From Candidatus Obscuribacter sp. (GTDB lineage Bacteria; Cyanobacteriota; Vampirovibrionia; Obscuribacterales; Obscuribacteraceae), in the NCBI GenBank assembly GCA_016718315.1, contig JADKDV010000013.1, positions 1 through 64,000 of the forward strand: DNA of 64,000 bases. Reading direction: 5' to 3'. Under the pieces are notes generated by a model that saw only the letters and a list, made by a program, of their open reading frames with translations, was not told where the DNA came from and did not search any database. Positions 47,749 through 56,295 of this stretch are shown here, one piece after another. A program made the translations under genes and the position numbers. The stretch's first letter is position 1, and every line of letters begins with the position of its first letter.

Positions 47749-47813
47749 CGCTGGTACGAACAACAAACAACAAACCCTTTCTCTAAAATAAGCACCCAAT
47801 TAGGAGGTCCTCC

Positions 47814-48164
47814 ATGACTAAAGTTACATCCCTCGCCAAAAAAATCGCAGCTTCTCACTCTTTCAAAGTCGCAACCCGCGTGGGATTTCTGCTAGCTCCT
47901 CAACTGGTACTGATGGCAATCGGCGTATATGATCAAGCCGCTCATGCCCAAGGTCTAGTTGGCGCTCCAGTAGACCCCCGTTATGGTCAATCAAACGAAG
48001 TAGGTCAATTGGCTGACTACGGCTATGACACCGCAAGAGACATCTCCCGTGTTGTAACCGCTCTTTCGACAATTCCTTCTTCCCTAGCTGGTATGAAGAT
48101 TGCCTTCGGTCAACGTGATGGTGGTGAAGCCGCTATGAACGTAGCAAAAGGTCTAGCGGAGTAA
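47814..48164 (+). CDS. Small exported protein, possible pilin-like component
   Basis: 116 residues; ATG 47814 follows AGGAGG. A long leader (about 45 residues: basic SLAKKIAASHSFKVATRVG, hydrophobic FLLAPQLVLMAIGVYDQAAHA) would release a mature chain of about 71 residues with one moderately hydrophobic helix (RVVTALSTIPSSLAGMKIAFG). A long leader and a mature size near 70 recall VirB2-type pilins, and a T4SS locus follows, but a second clear membrane helix is missing. The last codons and the stop (GCG GAG TAA) form the beginning of the 47-bp tandem array downstream. Confidence 0.62.
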   Translation: MTKVTSLAKKIAASHSFKVATRVGFLLAPQLVLMAIGVYDQAAHAQGLVGAPVDPRYGQSNEVGQLADYGYDTARDISRVVTALSTIPSSLAGMKIAFGQRDGGEAAMNVAKGLAE

Positions 48165-48475
48165 GAAAAAGAGCAGTATTGCTGACAGAGGTAAGGAGTG
48201 GAGCGGAGTAAGAAAAAGAGCAGTATTGCTGACAGAGGTAAGGAGTGGAGCGGAGTAAGAAAAAGAGCAGTATTGCTGACAGAGGTAAGGGGTGGAGCGG
48301 AGTAAGAAAAAGAGCAGTTTTACTGACAGAGGTAAGGGATGGGCAGGAGTAAGAAAAAGAGCAGTTTTACTGACAGAGGTGAGGGATGGGCAGGAGTAAG
48401 AAAAAGAGTAGTTTTACTGACAGAGGTGAGGGATGGGCAGGAGTAAGAAAAAGAGCAGTATTGCTGACTGAACTA
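48156..48475. repeat. 47-bp tandem repeat, almost seven copies
   Basis: Units begin at 48156, 48203, 48250, 48297, 48344, 48391 and 48438, each exactly 47 bp, the last one incomplete. Unit text runs GCGGAGTAAGAAAAAGAGCA followed by GTATTGCTGACAGAGGTAAG and seven more bases. The first three copies are nearly identical; the next three share CAGGAGTAAG and TTTTACTGAC; the last returns to TATTGCTGAC. 47 is not a multiple of 3 and each copy holds a TAA, so the array is non-coding. The first copy contains the stop of the preceding gene. Confidence 0.9.
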
Positions 48476-48519
48476 AATTGTGACGCCAGGTGCTCATGTA
48501 AGGTTCGGATTTTGTATCT

Positions 48520-48554
48520 CCAAGCCCGCCTGGGATGGGGGTTGCCACAAAGAC
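48520..48554. repeat. Leader repeat, copy A
   Basis: A 35-bp block, CCAAGCCCGCCTGGGATGGG with GTTGCCACAAAGAC after it, found again at 49122-49156 with two differences and as a diverged copy near 50448-50480. It lies about 65 bases before the first VirB6-N-module paralogue. Confidence 0.75.
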
Positions 48555-48618
48555 ATACAAAGTAGGATCGCGTACATTTAAAAAATGAAAGTGTTATATC
48601 GACAGGGAAGTCGTGTAG

Positions 48619-49053
48619 ATGGAAATTTGCTGCGGAGAATTTGGCTATCGAAGGGTGCTCATTGCTGTCTCCTGGTCCCTGGCTGCGCCGATTTTGCTGT
48701 TAGTAGTTGCTGGAATTACAAGACCGCCACAGAGCCAATCTGACAATTGCCATCTCAGTTGTTCGACGGCGGTAGATTTACCCGCAAGGAACATGAACTC
48801 AAGATCGCTGGAATACAACGTGCCCACTAAGATAACGAGTCTTGTTAGGCAACAAGCGGCTTTGAATACTACTCAAATAGCTCAAAGTGTCGAACAGAAG
48901 CTTTGGCCCGCGCTCGGTGCTCCAGAAACTATTGGACCGGATTTCTTTGGACAAGAAGATGTGATTGCGAATCTAATATCAGCATATGAGATCAAGCTGC
49001 GACGGTTCTTAGCTCCTCTTGCCAGTTGCAGCAAGCATCCTCTACTGGACTAA
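48619..49053 (+). CDS. Small membrane protein, VirB6/TrbL N-module paralogue A
   Basis: 144 residues; ATG 48619 after AGGGAAG. N-terminal membrane segment VLIAVSWSLAAPILLLVVAG, a polar linker, then a block shared with the N-terminus of the 1873-residue protein downstream: SLVRQQAALNTTQIAQSVEQ and KLWPALGAPE, followed by a D-(V/I)-I-x-N-(L/F)-I block (EDVIANLISAYEIKLRRFL). It ends soon after, where the large protein continues into its polytopic channel domain. The frame is intact, so this looks like a kept partial duplicate. Function unknown: possible regulator, adaptor or competitor of the VirB6-like subunit. Confidence 0.68.
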   Translation: MEICCGEFGYRRVLIAVSWSLAAPILLLVVAGITRPPQSQSDNCHLSCSTAVDLPARNMNSRSLEYNVPTKITSLVRQQAALNTTQIAQSVEQKLWPALGAPETIGPDFFGQEDVIANLISAYEIKLRRFLAPLASCSKHPLLD

Positions 49054-49121
49054 GTACCTAGATTTTTTAAGCGACTCTAGTGGTCAAACCATGGACCCCA
49101 AGCAAACATCAATTTGTTTGG

Positions 49122-49156
49122 CCAAACCCGCCTGGGATGGGGATTGCCACAAAGAC
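49122..49156. repeat. Leader repeat, copy B
   Basis: Nearly identical to 48520-48554 (two differences in 35). Because the same block is clearly upstream and non-coding in copy A, it argues that the next gene starts after it, not at the GTG at 49080. Confidence 0.75.
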
Positions 49157-49181
49157 AAAAGTTGCATTGGCGCTTAGACTA

Positions 49182-49763
49182 ATGATGGAAGTGTGTGTAA
49201 AAGTATCACTGAGACTTGGATTGATGAAAGATACAAAGACAAAATCCATGACCCGACGCAAATGGCAAATTTGTCTGGCTCTTGCCGCGCTTACTCCAAC
49301 TCTTGCCATAGTTGCGGCAGTTGGAGCTGTTCTATGGCTCGGTAACGATGATGATCAGAGCAAATCTTTGAGTAGTAGTAATCGCCAATACTCGCGTCTG
49401 GTGATGGTTGCAAAAATTGAGTGCTTGCGTAAAAAGAGCAAAGCATTTCACGATGTACTCAATGCCGATAAAGTCAGTCTTGTGCAACAGCAAGCGTCAA
49501 TGGCAGTACCTCAACTGGCTCAAACGATAGAGCAAAAGCTCTGGCCAGCATTTGGCTCCTACAACGATGTTTATCAAGGACTTAGTTACTTTGGCGGATA
49601 TTTGGGTGATGAGTTTGACATGAAATTCAATCAGGTTTTCCCAAAGATTACACCGCCGTTTTTAATCCTCGATGGCTTGCGATATTCCTGCCTCGATAAA
49701 TGTCTCAAACTCCAGCGCAACATCAGCGACTGGAGCCGAACAACAACAAAAGTATCTCGCTAA
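49182..49763 (+). CDS. Small membrane protein, VirB6/TrbL N-module paralogue B
   Basis: About 193 residues if ATG 49182 is used; ATG 49224 (MKDTKTKS) is equally possible. The upstream GTG at 49080 is rejected because it would translate the leader repeat. Membrane segment CLALAALTPTLAIVAAVGAV, then polar sequence, then the shared block SLVQQQASMAVPQLAQTIEQ KLWPAFGSYNDVYQGLSYFG, nearly identical to the large protein at KLWPAFGSYNDVYQGLS. It diverges right after this and ends with a basic Ser/Arg/Thr tail. Closest of the three small paralogues to the full-length protein. Confidence 0.66.
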   Translation: MMEVCVKVSLRLGLMKDTKTKSMTRRKWQICLALAALTPTLAIVAAVGAVLWLGNDDDQSKSLSSSNRQYSRLVMVAKIECLRKKSKAFHDVLNADKVSLVQQQASMAVPQLAQTIEQKLWPAFGSYNDVYQGLSYFGGYLGDEFDMKFNQVFPKITPPFLILDGLRYSCLDKCLKLQRNISDWSRTTTKVSR

Positions 49764-49782
49764 TGCATCCAGGAGAAATAGC

Positions 49783-50241
49783 TTGAACCCTCGATTGACC
49801 TGGATGCTTTCAAATCGCATCTTTTTGACTACTTTAGCCTCTATTTGCTGCTTGTATGGTTTGGTGCAGTTGAAGGCGCATGGCTACAGTGCAGACAAAA
49901 TCAGCCAGTCGCGTCCGTTGTATGAATATAGCAATGAGCAATTGTCTCAACCCTCTGAACAACTTCCTTTCCCCGGCGCTGACTTTTCGGTGGTCAACCA
50001 GAATTCTTCGAGTCTTGCGCAAGAGCAATGTCTGGGCAACACGACCCAGATAGCACAAATGTTGGATGCAAAGTTATCTCCGGTCCCTTTTCCCGATAGC
50101 AAAGATTATGATGGACTATCTTCCTTTGGCTCAGATGACATCGTCTCAAACTTTATTGACAATTTTGGCAGCTACCTCCAGCTCAAGCTGCATGACATAT
50201 ACGGTCTGCTATGGCCAGGACACAAAAATCCACAAGTATGA
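49783..50241 (+). CDS. Small membrane protein, VirB6/TrbL N-module paralogue C
   Basis: 152 residues from a TTG at 49783 with AGGAG (49771-49775) seven bases upstream. Membrane segment FLTTLASICCLYGLVQL; linker with QLPFPGADF, matching QLPIPGGDF of the large protein; then SLAQEQCLGNTTQIAQMLDA, DGLSSFGSDDIVSNFIDNFG and SYLQLKLHDIYGLLW. It is the most diverged copy in sequence yet follows the large protein furthest, to about 30 residues past the shared block. Gap to paralogue B is 19 bases, so B and C are co-transcribed. An intact frame with strong divergence points to selection, not to recent debris. Confidence 0.68.
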   Translation: MNPRLTWMLSNRIFLTTLASICCLYGLVQLKAHGYSADKISQSRPLYEYSNEQLSQPSEQLPFPGADFSVVNQNSSSLAQEQCLGNTTQIAQMLDAKLSPVPFPDSKDYDGLSSFGSDDIVSNFIDNFGSYLQLKLHDIYGLLWPGHKNPQV

Positions 50242-50269
50242 ATTCCTGCCTGTTTTCAACTCATCCAAG

Positions 50270-50332
50270 GTAGAGGGGGAGCTATTTGACCGCCATTGCG
50301 CTAGCACAGGCGGCAAATAGTTTCCCCTCTAC
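50270..50332 (+). terminator. Long inverted repeat between paralogue C and the VirB6-like gene
   Basis: GTAGAGGGG, CTATTTG and CCGCC on the left pair with GGCGG, CAAATAG and CCCCTCTAC on the right, loop ATTGCGCTAGCACA, three small mismatches or bulges. The stem covers over 20 pairs. It may end the paralogue B-C transcript or form a cruciform; no T-run follows. The rest of 50333-50564 has only the diverged leader block near 50448. Confidence 0.6.
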
Positions 50333-50564
50333 CCATAAGTCAAAACCCCCAATTCATCCTTGGATACAGCTCTCCGTATATAGAATCAGCCCGAAGTATG
50401 TCCGCTGCCATATTCTTTGCATCCAAAAGATTAAAAACTGCCAGATTTCCCGTCAGGATGGGAATAACCACACAGACAAGACTCGCATAAAGGCTTACAT
50501 TGTTGTCCACAAGACACCCCTCGTTGATCTTGCATCGCTTTTCTTTCTCAGAAGTAAAATAAAA

Positions 50565-53500
50565 GTGGATAACGGCATCTCGACTAAATCAAAAACCAGC
50601 CCCGGCAAGCGTCTGTCCGCCATAATAGCGGCACTATTCACGCTTGCTTTGTTTGTCTTTAACTCAGCAGCTCTAGCGCAGACTCAGTTGCCTATTCCTG
50701 GTGGGGATTTCGGTAACAATCCACCTGGTCAATCCGACGTTGACTTGAGTCAGGGTGCTGGTCAGACACAGGCTACAGCTGAGCGTATTTATGACGCTCC
50801 TGGTCAAACCACTCTTGTACGCGAGCAAGCAGAACAAAACACTACCCAGGTCGCTCAAAGTGTAGAGCAAAAGCTATGGCCTGCTTTTGGTAGTTACAAC
50901 GATGTCTATCAAGGTTTGTCGGCTTTCTGGGGCGACGATATCATCTCCAACTTCTTTGCCAATATCGGTCAATTGATTGGTAAATGGCTATCAGAATTCA
51001 TCAACGGCTGGATTGCTGATGCTGTGCAGTTTCTCACAGGATTCTTGCGGATATTTGTACTCAACCCAAACATCGCCACCAACGGTCTTGCTGCTAGCGG
51101 TGGACCGGCTGACGATATTTCACCTTATATCAGACAAGGCGCAGACATCATGTACGGCATCGCCGTCGATCTCTTGCTCTTGCTCTTTATCATGTGCATC
51201 TGGAAGTACTGGGCTGATGCTGCCTGGAGAGGCGGCGGCAACCTCATGGGTGCTGTTGGACGTTTGATTTTTACAGCTGGTTTGATGCTCGCCTGGCCCA
51301 CTATATACGCCTTCGAAATTCAAATCACCAACGAAATGATCAAGGCCGTTTATTTTAACTCTGCTGACCAGGTCGCCATGCTCGATGCTGCTATGGCAGC
51401 CGCTGTCAAAGCCGGTCTTGTGGCTGGTGCTGGACTGTTGGCTAATGCTACTGCACCAATTGGCGGTCAGGTTTTTGGTGGTCTTTTGGCTGGTGGCGCT
51501 GGCGGTATCGTCTTAGGTACAGTCGGTGGCTTTGTTGCCTTTGTTGGATTGATCATATATTTGATTGTCGGTGGCATCCTGGTTGCTGAGCTTATCTACA
51601 TCCTGGTGCTCAAAGCAATTCAGACTGCACTACTTTGCGCTCAATATATGTTTGCGCCAATCTTCCTTGTGTTTTTTGCACTACCCGACACCGAAAACGT
51701 CACTTCCGGATTTGTCCGTTCTTTTGTTGAGGTCAGTCTCTGGACCTTTGTCTGGGTCGGCATGCTCAAGATTTTAGTTGTTGTTGTGCTGTCCGATTTT
51801 AACCCCTGGGGCAAAATCGTCATGGCAGTCGGCGTCTTGCAATTGATGATTCAAGTGCCATCCTTCCTGGCTAGAGCCCAGATTTCTCCGATGTCTGACT
51901 TTGTCTCTGCCGGTCTGGTTACTGGTGGCATCCTTGGTGCTGGTAAGGCCTTGTCCAATGTCGTCAGCAACCGTGGTATGCACCTTGCTAACGCCATCGG
52001 TAACTTTGGTTTTGCTGGAGCCAAAGGCGCTCCCAAATCTCAGAGCGTCGATCTCAATAGCCCCAACGATGTAGCTAACCCAGACCTCCTCAAAAAGCAA
52101 CGTCAGGCCAGCTCTACTGGTAATGTCGATGGACAGGGTCAAAAGCTCAATCCTGCTGATGAGGCCAAGAAAAAGGCCGATGAGGCTAAAAAAGCAGAAG
52201 CTGCTAAAAATGGACCTGAAGCCAAGAAAGATAAGAACGGCAACCCCATGGGGACTCCGCCCGGACAGGCTGCTGCTCTCAATGCTGATGGCACACCAAA
52301 GACACCAGCCGAAGCTGAAGCCGCCAAACAGAAGCAAGCAGAAATGGCAGCAATGCTTGGTCAAAAATTAGCTGACCGCAATGCTACCGGTACTCCTGGC
52401 GCGACACCTCCGAAGGCAAGTGATCCAGCCAGTGCAGCCAATCTGGCCAGCACCACTGGTGTCACACCACCAGGCACTGGCGCTAGTGCTGGCAATGGCA
52501 CAGGCGCTGGTTCTGGCGCAGGTACTGTGCCCGGAGCCAATCCCACTGGTGCCAAGCTTGACCCTGCAGCGACTGCCGCTGCTGCGGCTGCTGCACTGGC
52601 TGCCAAAAATAACACTGGCGTGCCTAAGACTGGCGATCCTGGCGCTCTTGAGGGCAAGACTGACGCAACTGTAAAAAACAAAGCTGATGGTGCCAATGCT
52701 GCCACGACCAATGCTAACAATGGCAAACCGCTCACACCAGAGGACGCAGCCAAGGCTGCTGCTGCCAATGCTGCTCTCAATCCTGGTCTGACACCTCCAG
52801 GTGCCAAGCCCAAGGATGGTCAAGTTGAAGTAGAAGGCACGAGCACTCCCGCTGGTGGCGTTGCTGGCGCTCAGGCTGGTAAACTCAATACTGCTACTGG
52901 CGATCCTGCCAAAGGCAATACTCCAGGTCAACTGGCCGCAGACGGTGACAAGTCAACCATCAAGGCTCCTGGTGCTACTCCCGGTGGTGCCGCACTCAAT
53001 ACCGCCGGAGCGCCTGCCGATACCAATGTTGTGCAAAAACCTGGCATCACACCAGCTAACGCAGTACCACCAGGCAATTCAGCTCAACTAGCCGAAGCCG
53101 CTAAGGGTATCAACCGTGGCACAGCTGACTTCACCACCAAAGCAGGTAGCAGTGACGTTACCGTAGAAGGTGATGCTGGTGCTCCACTCAGTCAAGTAAC
53201 TAATAAGGATGCTGGCAAGATTGTCGGCAATACTGCCGCTCCAATTGTTGGTGGCGCTATCCTGGGCGCTGGTGCTGCTATAGTCGGCGCCAAACTGGCT
53301 GGTCAAGGTCAACAACCTGGCGCCAATGTCAACGCTGAGACAACCACAAACATCAATCAAGTACCCGGCCAAAACGGCAATGTTAATCCGCAGCTAGGAG
53401 CTAACGGTTTACCTATTAATCCTGCTGCCTTGACTGGCGCTGCAGCTAATGCTGGCGGTCAACTCAAGACTCCCGGTGCTACAACTGATGTCAATGTAGA

Positions 53501-56186
53501 GAGTGATCCAAACAATCCTAACAACCCTGGACAAGTAACAACCAGTGCCACTGGACGAGTAGTTACTCCCGGTGGTGGTTCTCTGATACCTCCTCCAGGT
53601 ATCGTGCCATCGACTTCTGCGGCAGCTATGGCTGCAGGACGTCTCGCTAATGCCGGTGCTCCTGGCGTCAATGTTGACACCACTGCTAATGTCAATCAAT
53701 TGCCTGGTCAAAATACTGGTTTTAATGCCAATCAACAGCTTGGCGCCAATGGTTTGCCCATCAATCCAGGCAATCTAAATGCCGCTGGCGGTCAGCTCAA
53801 TCAAGGTCGCACACAGACTGGCACAGCTGATATCAACGTCGAAGGCGAAACTATCGGTCAAAACGGTCAGGTCGTGACTAACGCCACTGGTCGTGTGGTC
53901 GGTACTAATCCCGCCCAAAATGCTGCCAGTGTCGCAGCCGGAGCTATAATTGGAGCTGGTGCTACGATCGCAGCCAATCGGATGGCTGGCAATAACGGCC
54001 AACCACAACAACAAAATATTGATATCCAGGCTCAAGGGATAGGCGTTCAAGGCGCTCCATCCGCTCCTCCAACACAGTTTACTGCTGCTCACAGAGTGGT
54101 CGGTAATGCTGCTGGCGCAGGTTCACCACCGCCACCGCCTACAAACGTCGATGGCGGCACCATGGATGATGGTTCTGGTAATGGTGGCGGCGGCTTTACT
54201 GGTGGCACTTTGCCTCCCATCGGCAGTGGCGGCAAGCCAGCACCACCCAATCCAAATGATCCTCGCCCTGACATGTTCAATAACCACCACCAGGCTGGTT
54301 ATAACAAAGTACCTTTCCGGGTTGCCGCAGCCAATGCTCGTCTAGCTCAAGGTGCCACAATCGGTACATCTAATACTGGCAGTGACTATGTCGTTTACGA
54401 CAACCAGGGTCACGCTATGCACTACCGCTTTGCTGAAGGTGCAACTCAAGAGCGTAAAGCCATGGGCATGATCGCTGGCTCACTTGGTGAGCTGATGAGC
54501 ACAGACGCTGAGGCCTATGACAGCGCTCGTCAATCAGCCATTGATGCTGGTGAGCACAAACCTCAGGGTGCTATGGAGCGTATCGCCTCTGGTATCCTCG
54601 CTTACAACGGTAGCTCATGGACTCAGACCGCTGCTGCCAAGCAAAGATTTGCTCGTTCTATGGCTAAGCATGCCAACCTTGGCTCTCAAGCTTATGTCAA
54701 CGGTGGACAGGGCAACGCTTATACTCAGTTCCTAGAAAACAGATATGGCCATATGGATGATGAGAAGCAGGCTGAAGCCGTGCACATCATGACCACAGAC
54801 GATACACCAGAATCCGGTTGGAGCTGGAGATTGCAACCATCTACCGAAGCTCTGATCCAAAACGGTATCGGCATCAGCCCTGTAAACAGAGCGTGCGCAG
54901 CTAACATGGCTGTACTCAAGGCTCAGCCATGGTTGAGAGGAGCTGCAATCCGTGGTAGCGCTGCATACATGGAGTCCAAAGCCAACAGCAGCTTGCCTGA
55001 TGATACTCATCCGATGGTTAAAAACTCCTGGTACGCTCACCACGCACAAGCGATGTCTCCTGAGACTGTCAACTGTGTCGGTGCTCTTACACTGGCTAGC
55101 GGTGACGTTAATATCTGCCGTGACTCGGCTATGGTCGATCAAGTTGTATCGATGGTACCAAGTGGTGGTAGACCCGAAGACTATGTCGGCGCCTACAATG
55201 CCCTTCAAACCGGTAGTCGTGTCGTGAAGAGCATGATGGCACCTCGCAGTGGCTCAGCCAGTGTTGGCTCTGTCCGCGGTGGAGGCGGCGGCGGTGGCTT
55301 TAGCGGTGGCGGTGGTGGCACCAACAATGCTGAAATGGACGTCATCGTCGAAAGCGGCTCTTCATCAGCTGGTAGCTTCAACCCTGCCTCAGTAAACCTC
55401 GGTGGTATCGGTGGCAACAACGGTGTAAACGATACCCGTGTGGATGTCCGTACTTCCAATCAATCCAGTGCTGGCGCCAATCTCGGTAGTCAGACTGTAC
55501 GTGTCCCTGGTGGTACTAATAACCCCGGTCAGGTGCGTATGGGCTCGGTCACTCAGAATGGCGGTGGTCCTCGCAATCAAGACGATCAAGTACAAGTCGA
55601 TGTCGAAATTGGTAGCAGTGGCGCTCCTGGCTCCTCGGCTGACGATATCCAGCGTGCTGCTCTCAATTCAGCACTGCAATACTTTGGTGGTAATAGCACT
55701 GAGATGGTTAAGACTGTCACTGCCAACCTTGTAGCATCAGGCATGAGCTACAACGACATGAATAATCCCAACTTGATGAAGACTGCTATACAGTCTTATG
55801 CCACCAATCCAACTTCAATGCCTCAGGTGGCTCTGGCAGCCAATGCCGTTGGACCAGCTAATGTCAAACCTCAGCACGTCGAAATTGTGCAAAATATGCA
55901 AGATAACGATCCTCGCTGGGATAGCCGCAGCATCACTCCTCAAGCGATGTATACAGCTAGTGCCATTGTGGAAGCTCACCAGGCTAATCCACAGGCTTAT
56001 GGTCCTGCCTACTTGACTCAAGAATATGTCCAGAAAGTAGCTAGCTACCCTGGCTTTAGACCTAGAGAGATGCCGATGCGCGGCGCTAACGGACAGGTCT
56101 CATATCAAGAGCGCACACCTGTGCCAGCAGAAGTGATACTCAATCACCTTGCTGACAAAATGCGTCGCTTTGGCAACGTCCAGTAA
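50565..56186 (+). CDS. VirB6/TrbL-like polytopic T4SS protein with giant repetitive extension
   Basis: 1873 residues from GTG 50565; an in-frame opening reaches 50286 but would translate the hairpin and the leader repeat. Signal peptide LSAIIAALFTLALFVFNSAALA. N-module near residues 75-135 (QNTTQVAQSVEQKLWPAFGS). Channel domain near 180-450 with about six hydrophobic segments (IAVDLLLLLFIMCIWKYW; VGLIIYLIVGGILVAELIYI; YMFAPIFLVFFALPDTENV; FVEVSLWTFVWVGMLKILVV), as in VirB6/TrbL. A Pro/Ala/Gly/Asn-rich region (about 500-1240) contains three 111-114-residue repeats. The C-terminal 600 residues look ordered (VPFRVAAANARLAQGATIGT; ENRYGHMDDEKQAEAVHIMT) with a poly-Gly patch. Likely the inner-membrane channel of a secretion or conjugation system. 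Confidence 0.84.
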   Translation: MDNGISTKSKTSPGKRLSAIIAALFTLALFVFNSAALAQTQLPIPGGDFGNNPPGQSDVDLSQGAGQTQATAERIYDAPGQTTLVREQAEQNTTQVAQSVEQKLWPAFGSYNDVYQGLSAFWGDDIISNFFANIGQLIGKWLSEFINGWIADAVQFLTGFLRIFVLNPNIATNGLAASGGPADDISPYIRQGADIMYGIAVDLLLLLFIMCIWKYWADAAWRGGGNLMGAVGRLIFTAGLMLAWPTIYAFEIQITNEMIKAVYFNSADQVAMLDAAMAAAVKAGLVAGAGLLANATAPIGGQVFGGLLAGGAGGIVLGTVGGFVAFVGLIIYLIVGGILVAELIYILVLKAIQTALLCAQYMFAPIFLVFFALPDTENVTSGFVRSFVEVSLWTFVWVGMLKILVVVVLSDFNPWGKIVMAVGVLQLMIQVPSFLARAQISPMSDFVSAGLVTGGILGAGKALSNVVSNRGMHLANAIGNFGFAGAKGAPKSQSVDLNSPNDVANPDLLKKQRQASSTGNVDGQGQKLNPADEAKKKADEAKKAEAAKNGPEAKKDKNGNPMGTPPGQAAALNADGTPKTPAEAEAAKQKQAEMAAMLGQKLADRNATGTPGATPPKASDPASAANLASTTGVTPPGTGASAGNGTGAGSGAGTVPGANPTGAKLDPAATAAAAAAALAAKNNTGVPKTGDPGALEGKTDATVKNKADGANAATTNANNGKPLTPEDAAKAAAANAALNPGLTPPGAKPKDGQVEVEGTSTPAGGVAGAQAGKLNTATGDPAKGNTPGQLAADGDKSTIKAPGATPGGAALNTAGAPADTNVVQKPGITPANAVPPGNSAQLAEAAKGINRGTADFTTKAGSSDVTVEGDAGAPLSQVTNKDAGKIVGNTAAPIVGGAILGAGAAIVGAKLAGQGQQPGANVNAETTTNINQVPGQNGNVNPQLGANGLPINPAALTGAAANAGGQLKTPGATTDVNVESDPNNPNNPGQVTTSATGRVVTPGGGSLIPPPGIVPSTSAAAMAAGRLANAGAPGVNVDTTANVNQLPGQNTGFNANQQLGANGLPINPGNLNAAGGQLNQGRTQTGTADINVEGETIGQNGQVVTNATGRVVGTNPAQNAASVAAGAIIGAGATIAANRMAGNNGQPQQQNIDIQAQGIGVQGAPSAPPTQFTAAHRVVGNAAGAGSPPPPPTNVDGGTMDDGSGNGGGGFTGGTLPPIGSGGKPAPPNPNDPRPDMFNNHHQAGYNKVPFRVAAANARLAQGATIGTSNTGSDYVVYDNQGHAMHYRFAEGATQERKAMGMIAGSLGELMSTDAEAYDSARQSAIDAGEHKPQGAMERIASGILAYNGSSWTQTAAAKQRFARSMAKHANLGSQAYVNGGQGNAYTQFLENRYGHMDDEKQAEAVHIMTTDDTPESGWSWRLQPSTEALIQNGIGISPVNRACAANMAVLKAQPWLRGAAIRGSAAYMESKANSSLPDDTHPMVKNSWYAHHAQAMSPETVNCVGALTLASGDVNICRDSAMVDQVVSMVPSGGRPEDYVGAYNALQTGSRVVKSMMAPRSGSASVGSVRGGGGGGGFSGGGGGTNNAEMDVIVESGSSSAGSFNPASVNLGGIGGNNGVNDTRVDVRTSNQSSAGANLGSQTVRVPGGTNNPGQVRMGSVTQNGGGPRNQDDQVQVDVEIGSSGAPGSSADDIQRAALNSALQYFGGNSTEMVKTVTANLVASGMSYNDMNNPNLMKTAIQSYATNPTSMPQVALAANAVGPANVKPQHVEIVQNMQDNDPRWDSRSITPQAMYTASAIVEAHQANPQAYGPAYLTQEYVQKVASYPGFRPREMPMRGANGQVSYQERTPVPAEVILNHLADKMRRFGNVQ

Positions 56187-56295
56187 AGTCCTATAAATGT
56201 GGAGCAGACAACCTGCTTAATGGGTTTTTAGTGTGATTTGTCGCCATGGTAAAAACCGTGGTTGAAAGTTTTTGCAACTGGCCTAAAATGAAATT

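Noticed and set aside
48156..48475. CRISPR array
   Set aside because: The 47-bp units are contiguous with no unique spacers and no cas genes nearby; it is a plain tandem repeat.
50286..50564. N-terminal extension of the VirB6-like protein
   Set aside because: It would translate part of a long hairpin and the diverged leader repeat, and would place the signal peptide about 110 residues inside the protein.
51774..52931. Long minus-strand open frames across the VirB6-like gene
   Set aside because: They are complements of Gly/Ala/Pro-rich codons in the plus frame; composition is extreme and no starts with ribosome sites are seen.
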